Below, in pieces: positions 34,329 through 42,090 of a DNA stretch of 64,000 bases. Both the position numbers and the translations under genes were made by a program. The stretch's first letter is position 1. Each line of letters opens with the position of its first letter. The stretch spans positions 62,001 through 126,000 of the forward strand of contig NZ_JAMBNZ010000007.1 of assembly GCF_023715365.1 (NCBI RefSeq). Reading direction: 5' to 3'. The DNA is from Georgenia satyanarayanai. Lineage in GTDB: Bacteria > Actinomycetota > Actinomycetes > Actinomycetales > Actinomycetaceae. The notes below the pieces were generated by a model, which saw only the letters and a program-made list of their open reading frames with translations, was not told where the DNA came from and made no database searches.

Positions 34329-35402
34329 TCAAGGGGCCGTGGCGGACCTCTCTCCGGCCTCCCCGGGGTCGTCGGCCGTGGCCACGGCATCCGGCAGCCA
34401 TCCGGGCAACTTCGAGGGCACCACCGTCATCCCGGTGTTCAAGCTCTCTTCGACCGCCACGAGAGTCGCAGTCACGGCCATACCCGTTCGCAAACCGGAA
34501 GCACCGAAGGCACCGCGTACCAGTGAGTCGAGGAACGACTGCATCATCCACACCGGTGCGCCGACGAGCTGGCCACCGACCGGACCGCCAAGCGGCGCCT
34601 GCCGGCGCAGCTCGTCCGCGAGCACGGTAAGACCCTGGTCGATGACGTCCGCCCGGACCGCTCCGGTGGCTCCGTTGAAGGCGTAGGTGAACTCCACCAT
34701 GCCCGGCGTCGATGCGGGCAGCACCCAGGATGAGGTCAGTGTCGCCGAACTGCCGTTCTCGAAGGTGAGCAGCGCCTGTACCGCGTCCCACGTATCTGTC
34801 CCCTGGGCGCGGAGAATTCCGCGGGACCCGACGGCACGGACCGACGTCACAGAGGAGCGCGCGAACCACGTCACCAGGTCGACCGTGTGCGGCATCAGAA
34901 ACCACACCGGTGATGACCGCCCCGCCCAGGAAAGCATCTCGAGCGGTACGTACTGAGTGTTGGACAACTCGGCCTGCTGCCAGACCGGGCGACCCAACTC
35001 ACCGGCGTCTATTGCCTCACGAATTCTCACCAGGTGCGGGTTCCACCGGTTCTCGAATCCGACGGTGACTGGCACGGCATTGCGCACGATAGCCTCCGCC
35101 ATCGCCTCGCTGTCCTGCGTCGTGGTCGCGAAGGGCTTCTCCACAAGCATCGGCAAGCCCGCGTTCGCTACCGCGATGACGGGGTCCCGGTGCGCGTAGT
35201 CGGGCGTCGCGACGACGACGCCATCAAGCGCGCTCTGCCGGAGCAGCTGGGTGTGGTCGTTGTAGAAGGGCGTCTCACCTATCCACTCTGGGCGCACATG
35301 TGGGTCGGCGACCCCCGCGACCATCGCATGAGGGCTGGCCCGGACCACCTCGGCGAAGAGCCTCCCGCGGATGCCCGCGCCGATGATTCCGATCCTCTTC
35401 AT
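34329..35402 (-). CDS. Gfo/Idh/MocA family oxidoreductase (island, distal)
   Basis: 357 residues. The ATG at 35402 has an ideal AAGGAGG 4 nt upstream. N-terminal Rossmann motif RIGIIGAGIRGRLFAEV, DGVVVATPDYAHRD and the family EKPFA Lys (LVEKPFATT) are present, followed by the C-terminal alpha/beta domain with a His in FLMPHTVDLVTWFA. Such enzymes oxidise or reduce sugars, inositols or sugar acids with NAD(P). It starts 1 nt within the ROK gene stop (TGATG). Together with a second Gfo/Idh/MocA enzyme, an importer and an isomerase it probably catabolises a specific carbohydrate. Confidence 0.9.
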   Translation of the reverse strand: MKRIGIIGAGIRGRLFAEVVRASPHAMVAGVADPHVRPEWIGETPFYNDHTQLLRQSALDGVVVATPDYAHRDPVIAVANAGLPMLVEKPFATTTQDSEAMAEAIVRNAVPVTVGFENRWNPHLVRIREAIDAGELGRPVWQQAELSNTQYVPLEMLSWAGRSSPVWFLMPHTVDLVTWFARSSVTSVRAVGSRGILRAQGTDTWDAVQALLTFENGSSATLTSSWVLPASTPGMVEFTYAFNGATGAVRADVIDQGLTVLADELRRQAPLGGPVGGQLVGAPVWMMQSFLDSLVRGAFGASGLRTGMAVTATLVAVEESLNTGMTVVPSKLPGWLPDAVATADDPGEAGERSATAP

Positions 35403-36601
35403 CAAACCTCCTTATCCATGCGCCCACCGGCGACGGCGGTACCTGCCTCCGTCAGCCGGGCACCGATTGCTGCGCTCGGGTCGCGAAACAGGCTGCTGAA
35501 TGCGTCGTAGGCGGCGCCTCGCAGAACACCGTCGTCGAGCTCGGCGGGCACCACGCTGACGCGCTCTGCGGTGGCGACGACCGACTGGGCCAGGACTTCC
35601 TCCAGGCGAACGCCTGCGAGACGAGGAAGTTCTGCGAGAAGACCGGCGAGGACGACGCGGTCGGGCCCTAGCGCATTGACAAGGCTGACGAGACCCGTGG
35701 TGAAAGGCACGACAATCTCCTTTGTCAGCGCTCGGAGGGCGTTGTCGTCTAGCCCTGCGGCGACGGCCGCGCTCACGTCTGCCGGGGTCGCGCCCCGTCC
35801 CAATCCCAGTGCCCGGACGAAGGCACGGCCGTCCGCATACATCTCCAGGCAGCCAGCAGCTCCGCATACACACCTCGGACCACGGGGATCAACGATGACG
35901 TGCCCTGCTTGCAGCGAGTGGTTGGCGGGTTGCTGACCGCTCGACAGGCCAACGATCGCCCCGCCGAGTCCGACGGCTTCAGCGATGAGAAGCAGCATCC
36001 GGTCGGCCGAGGCCCCGGCGCCGAGATGGAACTCCGCAAGTGCCGCGAGCAGGGCGTCTTGCCCGACCGTGACATACATGTCCTGCAGCTCGCGCTCCAA
36101 AATGTCGCGTACATGCACGTTCCGCCAATTCAGCGGCAGGACGAGGGTGGCGACGCCCGTCGCGCGGTTGATCATTCCCGGTATCGAGACCCCGACGCCG
36201 ACGCACCGAGGGCCGACCGTCTCCACGCGCTGCCTTAGGTGCGCAGCGACGGCTACCACTGACTCTTCGGGCGCCATGGAGGGGACGTCGAGGGCAACGA
36301 TCTTGCGGTCATCGAGCGTCCCGTCGAGATGGTGAGTGGCGATCACCGTTTCATGCGTCCCGACCTCACAGGCGACGACGGCCGCACCATCTGCGCGGAG
36401 AGTGAGCATGGAGGACGGCCGGCCACGGCCGTTGGCAAGTGGCAGGTCGGCGCGGATGAGACCGAGCCGTAGCAGCTCCTCGACCGCTGTGCCGGCCGCG
36501 CTGCGCGACACGGCTGCGCGCGCCGTCGCTTCTGCGCGCGACATTGCGCCGCCGTCCACCAACTCTCTCAGTAGACGTCCTGCCGCCCCTGTCGTGCTCA
36601 T
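35402..36601 (-). CDS. ROK family transcriptional regulator
   Basis: 399 residues from ATG 36601, preceded by GAGGGGA; an ATG 15 bp further up is an alternative. An N-terminal winged helix (SRAEATARAAVSRSAAGTAVEELLR, broken here as SRAEATARAAVS and AGTAVEELLR) is followed by the ROK ATP/sugar domain with the zinc motif CVCGAAGCLE at about 243-252. ROK repressors respond to sugars or their derivatives, so it is the likely regulator of the island operon; the palindromes at 40713 and 41765 are candidate targets. Confidence 0.9.
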   Translation of the reverse strand: MSTTGAAGRLLRELVDGGAMSRAEATARAAVSRSAAGTAVEELLRLGLIRADLPLANGRGRPSSMLTLRADGAAVVACEVGTHETVIATHHLDGTLDDRKIVALDVPSMAPEESVVAVAAHLRQRVETVGPRCVGVGVSIPGMINRATGVATLVLPLNWRNVHVRDILERELQDMYVTVGQDALLAALAEFHLGAGASADRMLLLIAEAVGLGGAIVGLSSGQQPANHSLQAGHVIVDPRGPRCVCGAAGCLEMYADGRAFVRALGLGRGATPADVSAAVAAGLDDNALRALTKEIVVPFTTGLVSLVNALGPDRVVLAGLLAELPRLAGVRLEEVLAQSVVATAERVSVVPAELDDGVLRGAAYDAFSSLFRDPSAAIGARLTEAGTAVAGGRMDKEV

Positions 36602-36663
36602 CGCTGTTCCCCTCATGCCTTCCCGCCGCTCTCCACGTCCGCGCGGCGTGTGTACGGACGCTC

Positions 36664-37449
36664 TCAGAGGAGCCCAACGGCTGCTAGGTGGTTGCGTGAC
36701 ACGGCCATCGCGTCGTCGACGACGGCGAGCGGCGGCCAGGGCTCACCGTGGAACTCGAGCTCGACCGACATTGCCGGCGTCGCTCCGCGCTCACCGAGGA
36801 GCTGGCCCAGCGTGGCGAAGTCAACGTGTCCGCCGCCGAGCGCCGGGAACGCCCAGTCCTTCGTCCCACCGAGCTTGTCCTTGAGGTGGAAATGGCGGAC
36901 ACGGTCGACGACGCCCGGGAGGTCGTCGGTCATCGCCACGCCACCGTAGAACTCGACGTTCCCCGTGTCGTAGTTGATGCCGCCCGCCGTCTCACCGAGT
37001 TGGTCGAGCACGGCAGCCACCTCGGCGCCGGTGCGCGCCAACGGCCCGTGCACCTCGATGTTGAAAGAGACGCCCGCCGCGTCGGCTCGCCGCACGAGCT
37101 CCGCCACGTTGGTGTGCCACTCGTTGCTACCCTCGGGAGCCTCACCGAGCGCGCAGTTGAGGTGCTGAAGCCCGAACCTGCCGGCCCAGTCCACGAGCTC
37201 CCGAGCCGCTGCCACGCTCTGCTCGTCGCCAGGTTCGAGGTGCATGCTCATCGCGACGCAGTCGAGGCCGGCGTCCTCCAAGACTCCCCGGATACGCGCG
37301 GGGTCGTCGGTCGGCTTGACGAAGTCCGCCCAGTCCGGGACGGCCGTGAGTTCGGCGTAGGTGAATCCAGCGCGCGCAATACCGCGAAGCGCCTCCTCAA
37401 AGGTATAGGTGTGGTAGCTGTTCGTGTGGCCGGCGATGATCAGGTTCAT
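36664..37449 (-). CDS. Sugar phosphate isomerase/epimerase (xylose isomerase-like TIM barrel)
   Basis: 261 residues from ATG 37449, with GAAAGGG upstream. TIM-barrel AP-endonuclease 2 fold: FEEALRGIARAGFTYAEL, metal-site acids in NIEVHGP, GINYDTGNVEFYGG, and RHFHLKDKLGG. Relatives isomerise keto/aldo sugars or act in inositol and rare-sugar pathways. It sits between the transporter genes and the ROK regulator in one operon direction. Confidence 0.88.
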   Translation of the reverse strand: MNLIIAGHTNSYHTYTFEEALRGIARAGFTYAELTAVPDWADFVKPTDDPARIRGVLEDAGLDCVAMSMHLEPGDEQSVAAARELVDWAGRFGLQHLNCALGEAPEGSNEWHTNVAELVRRADAAGVSFNIEVHGPLARTGAEVAAVLDQLGETAGGINYDTGNVEFYGGVAMTDDLPGVVDRVRHFHLKDKLGGTKDWAFPALGGGHVDFATLGQLLGERGATPAMSVELEFHGEPWPPLAVVDDAMAVSRNHLAAVGLL

Positions 37450-37464
37450 GAATGAGTACCCTTT

Positions 37465-38349
37465 CTAGACTGCACCATATGACAGGCCGGAGACGAGCCT
37501 CCGGCGCATGAGGATCGCGAACGTCAGCGGCGGGAGCGTGCCGACGATCGCGACGGCCGCCATCTCCCCGAAGTTCGTTCCGGTGATGGACAAGAAGAAG
37601 CCGGCGGTCGTGGGGAACGTGCGCGCCCCGGTCGAGGTGAGGAACTGGGCAAACGCGAACTCGTTCCACGACTGGATGAGGAGGAGAATTCCCGTAGACG
37701 CAAGGCCGGGGGCAATCGTCGGCAGGTGGATCCCCCACAAAATCCGCCAGCGCGTCGCACCGTCAAGCTGAGCGGCCTCGTCGATCTCGATCGGGATCTG
37801 CCGCATGAATCCGCGTAGCATCCAGATGGCTAGCGGGAGGTTCATTGTCGTGTAGGCGATGACGAGGATCAGGTGAGTGTCGATCAACCCGAGCAACTGG
37901 GCGATGAGGAAGTACGGAATAACGACGGCGATGGCCGGTATCATTCGGAACGACAGTAACGTCGCAGCGACGGACCGCTCCTTCACCACACCAAAACGTG
38001 TCATTCCATACGCGGTCAGCAGGCCCAGTGCGAGGGACGGGACGACGGTACCGACCGAGATGAACGCACTGTTGCCCAAGTAGTGCAGGATGTTGCGGCT
38101 CGTGAAGATCTCGACGTAGTTGTCGAGCGTAGGGACGAAGAACCATGACGTCGGGTCGAGGACATCGCGCTTGAGCTTCAGGGACGTCGCGAGCGTGAAG
38201 TAGAAGGGGAACAGGGAGGCGAGCGTCCAGGCGATGAGCAGCCCGTAGAACGCGCTGCGACGTAGCCTGCCTCCCGTATGCGCGGCAGATCGATCGCCCA
38301 TGGTCGACGATCGACGGGCCCGGAAGGGTGCGTGAAGCGTGGCGGTCAT
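37465..38349 (-). CDS. Carbohydrate ABC transporter permease (MalG-like)
   Basis: 294 residues from ATG 38349 overlapping the stop of the first permease (ATGA). Six membrane segments; the EAA loop is IPIEIDEAAQLDGATRWRILW, seen here as EIDEAAQLDGATRW. Typical CUT1-family second permease. Confidence 0.92.
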   Translation of the reverse strand: MTATLHAPFRARRSSTMGDRSAAHTGGRLRRSAFYGLLIAWTLASLFPFYFTLATSLKLKRDVLDPTSWFFVPTLDNYVEIFTSRNILHYLGNSAFISVGTVVPSLALGLLTAYGMTRFGVVKERSVAATLLSFRMIPAIAVVIPYFLIAQLLGLIDTHLILVIAYTTMNLPLAIWMLRGFMRQIPIEIDEAAQLDGATRWRILWGIHLPTIAPGLASTGILLLIQSWNEFAFAQFLTSTGARTFPTTAGFFLSITGTNFGEMAAVAIVGTLPPLTFAILMRRRLVSGLSYGAV

Positions 38350-39266
38350 ACCGACTCCTGCATCTCGACGCGCTTGAGGTAACGCGTGACGACGTTGGAC
38401 AGGACCAGGACGAGGACGAGGAGGAGCACGGCGACAGCAGAGGCCCGGCCGATCCAACCCGTCTGGTAAAGGCCGTAGTGCCAGACCATGAGGCCTAACG
38501 TCTCCGTCGCCTTACCGGGGCCGCCCTGGGTGAGGATGTAGGCGGTGTCGAAGATCTTCATGGAGTCGATGACGCGTAGCGCCACGACCAGTCCGAAGAA
38601 CGGCGCCACCATCGGGAACGTCACATGGCGAAGCATCTGGAGCGGCCCGGCGCCGTCGAGCATCGCGGCCTCTCGCGGGCGGGGGTCGATCGACTGCAGC
38701 CCCGCAAACATAATGAGGGCGACGAACGGTGTCCACTGCCAGGTCTCGACGATGACGACGGAGATAAAGGCAAGCGGCCCCGACCCCAGCCATGGCTGAT
38801 CGAGCCCGAGTGGGCGCAGCAGCGAGTTGAGGACCCCATACAGGTCGTTGAACATCAGCCGCCAGATGAGTCCGGCGATGACGGGGGCCATGACGAGCGG
38901 GACGAGCATGAGGGTGGTGAAGAGCGACCGCGCTCGCGTGACGTTGTCCAGGAGGACGGCGAGCATGGTCCCCAGCACCACCGTCGTTGCGGTCGCGGCG
39001 ACAAGGAAACCCAGCGTGACCCCGACGGCGGGCCAGAAGTTGTCATCGGCACCACTGAGGAGGCGGACGTAGTTGTCGAAGCCCACCCACGAGGCGCTGC
39101 TCAGTGGCGTACCGCGGTCGTAGTTGAAGAGGCTGGTCACGTACAGGAACACAGCCGGCACCACGCTTACGCCGATCATGATTATCAGCGACGGCGCGAT
39201 GTAGCGCCACCCTTGGCGGCGGGTCCTGTCTGCGTGCGTGCGACGAGTAAGAGTGCGGCCGGACAA
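38346..39266 (-). CDS. Carbohydrate ABC transporter permease (MalF-like)
   Basis: 306 residues from TTG 39266. This start is preferred over TTG 39275 because GAGAGG then sits 9 nt away rather than touching the codon. Six membrane segments; the EAA motif is DPRPREAAMLDGAGPLQML. It pairs with the MalG-like permease and the lipoprotein upstream. No ATP-binding gene exists in the island, so the importer must use an ATPase encoded elsewhere (MsmK/UgpC-type sharing is known). Confidence 0.92.
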   Translation of the reverse strand: MSGRTLTRRTHADRTRRQGWRYIAPSLIIMIGVSVVPAVFLYVTSLFNYDRGTPLSSASWVGFDNYVRLLSGADDNFWPAVGVTLGFLVAATATTVVLGTMLAVLLDNVTRARSLFTTLMLVPLVMAPVIAGLIWRLMFNDLYGVLNSLLRPLGLDQPWLGSGPLAFISVVIVETWQWTPFVALIMFAGLQSIDPRPREAAMLDGAGPLQMLRHVTFPMVAPFFGLVVALRVIDSMKIFDTAYILTQGGPGKATETLGLMVWHYGLYQTGWIGRASAVAVLLLVLVLVLSNVVTRYLKRVEMQESV

Positions 39267-39344
39267 GGACGTCAACCTCTCGTGTGGGGTCGGGTAGGGA
39301 TAGGGCCCGGATGGGCGGCCACGCGACCGCCCACCCGGGCGGCG

Positions 39345-40700
39345 TCAGCCGAGAGCGGCGATCTCCCGGTCGGCGCGTTGCAGCGCCTCCTCGGCGGTGA
39401 GGCTCCCGGCGAGCGCCTCCGAGCCGTAGTTGCCGATGACCGTCAGCTTCTCGTCGGACAGGGGCACCTGGGGCAGCCAGCTGATGCCACGGTCGACGAG
39501 CGCCCCAGCGGCGTCCAGCGCCTCGAGCATCGCGCCGTAGTAAAGTTCCTGCTCCGGCGTCGTTGGGTTCTCCAGCACGCTCGTGCGGGTCGGCACGCCG
39601 CCGAGCTCCACGTACGTGGGGGCCATGGCTCCGGAGGTCATGTAGGTAATGAACGCCCACGCCGCGTCGGCGTTCTCGCTGTTCCCGGCGATGCCCAAAC
39701 TCCAGCCGGCCAGGGCGCCGTAGGTGCCGTTCTCACCCTCGGGCGGCCCCACGAAGGCGACGTCGTCGACGACGACCGACTGGTCCGGGTCGATGATCGA
39801 CGGGGCGATGGCGGTCGCGTCAAACCACATGGCCGCGTGCCCACCCATGAAGGCCGAGAGCGCCTCCTCGTGGGTATAGCTGGCGACGTCGGAGGGCGCG
39901 TACTCGAGCAGGGCGAGGTAGTACTCCAGCGCCTGGACGTTGTCCTCGCTCGTGACCATGCTCTCGTTGGTCTCCGGGTCGAAAAATCCGTCACTGAACT
40001 GGTACATGAGCGTCATGAGCCCGGACGTGAAGTGGATGCCCTTCTGTGCCCGCATCGCGATGCCGCTGACGTCGGAGTTCTCGTCGAAGTAGGCCGCGAG
40101 CTCCAGCAGTTCGTCGGTCGTCGTGGGCGGCTCCTTCCCGTGCTCCTCAAACAGGTCCGTGCGGTAAGCGAGGAAGCGTGACTCGCCCGCGATCTGCACG
40201 CCGTAGGTGACGCCGTCGTACTTGTCGAGCCCCTCGCGGTACGCAGGGAGGATGTCCTCGTAGTCGAAGAACTCCGGGGTCTGCTCGGCGTCGGTGACCC
40301 GGTCGGAGATGTCGGCGATAACACCCTTCTCGGTGAAGCCACTGATCCAGAAGCTGTCGATCATGGCGACGTCGTACGCCTGGTTGTTGCTCTGGAAATC
40401 GAGCTCGATCTTCTGCTTGAGGCTGTTCTGGTCAACGACGTCCCAGACGACGTCGATCCCGGTCAGCTCCTCGAACTGAGGAGTCATCGTCTGCATGGCC
40501 TCGGTGCTGGGGTGTGTCTGCGCCGCGATGGTCACGGTTTCACCCTCGTGCTGCTCCTTGACCGTCTCTGCCCACTCGGCCACCGCTGGGTCGACATCAG
40601 CGGTAGCGGTGGGGTTGGTATCGCGTTCGCTGGCGCAGCCGGCGATGGCGAGGCCGATGACGAGCACAGCGGCCGTCGGGAGTGAAGCGCGTCGTTTCAT
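39345..40700 (-). CDS. Carbohydrate ABC transporter substrate-binding lipoprotein
   Basis: 451 residues from ATG 40700, with AAGGAG at 6 nt. Lipobox IAGC at about 19-22. The rest is a family 1 extracellular solute-binding protein (FEELTGIDVVWDVVD; NGTYGALAGWSLGIAG; AWAFITYMTS). It delivers a sugar to the two permeases. A perfect 14-bp palindrome lies 13 bp upstream of its start codon, a natural operator position. Confidence 0.92.
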   Translation of the reverse strand: MKRRASLPTAAVLVIGLAIAGCASERDTNPTATADVDPAVAEWAETVKEQHEGETVTIAAQTHPSTEAMQTMTPQFEELTGIDVVWDVVDQNSLKQKIELDFQSNNQAYDVAMIDSFWISGFTEKGVIADISDRVTDAEQTPEFFDYEDILPAYREGLDKYDGVTYGVQIAGESRFLAYRTDLFEEHGKEPPTTTDELLELAAYFDENSDVSGIAMRAQKGIHFTSGLMTLMYQFSDGFFDPETNESMVTSEDNVQALEYYLALLEYAPSDVASYTHEEALSAFMGGHAAMWFDATAIAPSIIDPDQSVVVDDVAFVGPPEGENGTYGALAGWSLGIAGNSENADAAWAFITYMTSGAMAPTYVELGGVPTRTSVLENPTTPEQELYYGAMLEALDAAGALVDRGISWLPQVPLSDEKLTVIGNYGSEALAGSLTAEEALQRADREIAALG

Positions 40701-40712
40701 GGTGACTCCTTC

Positions 40713-40726
40713 GAACAACGTTGTTC
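40713..40726. promoter_or_regulatory. Perfect palindrome GAACAACGTTGTTC
   Basis: 14-bp perfect dyad located 13 bp before the substrate-binding-protein start codon. Likely operator for a sugar regulator such as the ROK protein in the same island. LacI-type control from outside the window is also possible. Confidence 0.6.
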
Positions 40727-40761
40727 TTGGTTCGGGTTGCACAGGCGGAGAGTCCGCGACG

Positions 40762-41751
40762 TCAGACGGTGGACACGACCACCTCCTCGCACGCGACGAG
40801 GGACCGGTGCGCCGCCACCGCGGTGCGCACCGCCATTGCCGCCTCGGTGACGCCGAGTCCAGCTGGCACTCGGCGGTCACGGACGGCTGCCGTGAAGGCG
40901 CGTGCCTGGACGACGAACGGGTCTTCAGCGGCCACGCCCTCGCGGCGAGGCGGCTCGTCGTCGAAGTAGCGGATGACGGCCGACTCCGCTTCGCCGTCGA
41001 TCTGGCTACCGTCGTGCCGGTTGACCAGCTCGAGCGCGCCGCGGTCGCCGACCACGTGGAGGCCTGCGGTGAAGGGGTACTGCTTCGGCATGCGCTGGCT
41101 GCCGTGCACGTGCGCGAGCGCCGGACGGTCGGCGTAACGCAGGCTCACCTCGACGTGATCCCAGCCGCCCTGCGCGTCCTGATGCCCCAAGGCGACGACG
41201 GACGTCGGCGCGCCCAGGATCCAGTTCATGAGGTCGAAGTCGTGGACCAGCAGGTCGAAGAGCGCGCCCCCGCTGCGCGCCGGGTCCGCGAGCCAGCTTG
41301 ACCAGCGCGGCGGCGCCGACATCCGATGACTTCGGGCGCCTTGGACCTCTCCAAGGGAACCGCCGGCAATGAGGTCGACAGCAGCAACGTACTCGGCGGT
41401 GTGCCGAAGGACGTGGGCCACCATCGCCACGCCACCCTTCGCGCTGCTCCCGGCAATGCGTGCAGCCTCGCCGAGTGTGAGAGTCACCGGCTTCTCGATC
41501 AGCACGTCCTTGCCGAGGTCCAGTGCGGCCACAGCGAAGTCGGCGTGGAGATCGGTCGGCACCGCAATCACGACCGCGTCGACGTCTGCAGCAGAGATTA
41601 GCGCGTACGGGTCGGTGTAGTGCCGGAAGGGCCCGTCGGAGGGCGAGCCAGCCGTCGCGACCCCGACCACCTCCGCGTCCTCGAGTTCGTTGAACGCAGC
41701 AAGGTGAGTCCTGCCGATAAAGCCAAGACCAAGGAGCCCGACCCTGAGCAC
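40762..41751 (-). CDS. Gfo/Idh/MocA family oxidoreductase (island, proximal)
   Basis: 329 residues from GTG 41751, with GGAGG 4 nt upstream. Rossmann motif RVGLLGLGFIGRTHLAAF at the N-terminus, DAVVIAVPTDLHADF, and the Lys of LIEKPVTLTL; His residues in DLLVHDFDLMNWI lie in the active-site domain. It is distinct in sequence from the distal copy, so two successive redox steps on the same sugar are plausible. It is the first gene of the island operon. Confidence 0.9.
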   Translation of the reverse strand: MLRVGLLGLGFIGRTHLAAFNELEDAEVVGVATAGSPSDGPFRHYTDPYALISAADVDAVVIAVPTDLHADFAVAALDLGKDVLIEKPVTLTLGEAARIAGSSAKGGVAMVAHVLRHTAEYVAAVDLIAGGSLGEVQGARSHRMSAPPRWSSWLADPARSGGALFDLLVHDFDLMNWILGAPTSVVALGHQDAQGGWDHVEVSLRYADRPALAHVHGSQRMPKQYPFTAGLHVVGDRGALELVNRHDGSQIDGEAESAVIRYFDDEPPRREGVAAEDPFVVQARAFTAAVRDRRVPAGLGVTEAAMAVRTAVAAHRSLVACEEVVVSTV

Positions 41752-41764
41752 AGCACCTCCATTT

Positions 41765-41783
41765 GTTTTGTGTGGTGCAAAAC
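41765..41783. promoter_or_regulatory. GTTTTG-N7-CAAAAC dyad upstream of the island operon
   Basis: A perfect 6-7-6 inverted repeat, 14 bp upstream of the first start codon, in an AT-rich patch. Candidate operator or upstream promoter element of the island. Confidence 0.5.
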
Positions 41784-42051
41784 CTATTCGCAGTGTGCGC
41801 GCAATCACATCGGATATTCAAGACCCGGTCCAGATGTTGAGACGGGCGACGGCATCTGGTGCTAGCAGTAGCGCAGAACGACCTCACGGCCGTCCGGTCA
41901 TGTGCCGGGCGGCCGCGTGGTCTTGCTTCGAAAGAAGAGGGCTGGGTTGCACGGTGCTGGCGCGCACGTGCGGAGCCTCCGGCCGTTGCCCACTGCCGTC
42001 TGCGTGCGTCCGAGCGACCGGGGGTGAAGCCTCAGCGGAAGGCTAGCGCCG
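41784..42051. other. Non-coding right flank of the sugar island
   Basis: A 268-bp stretch between the island promoter and the MMPL terminator. No gene, IS end or tRNA was recognised. Base composition returns to core-like values toward 42000. Confidence 0.4.
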
Positions 42052-42081
42052 GCGCCCCGGGGCTCGCTGCCGCCGGGGCGC
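42052..42081 (-). terminator. Terminator hairpin of the MMPL gene
   Basis: A 9-bp GC stem (42052-42060 with 42073-42081) with a 12-nt loop lies 9 bp beyond the MMPL stop on the minus strand. Confidence 0.5.
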
Positions 42082-42090
42082 GCCGCCGTT

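Noticed and set aside
34329-41751. Island as a prophage or insertion sequence composite
   Set aside because: All genes are metabolic or transport; no mobility gene was seen.
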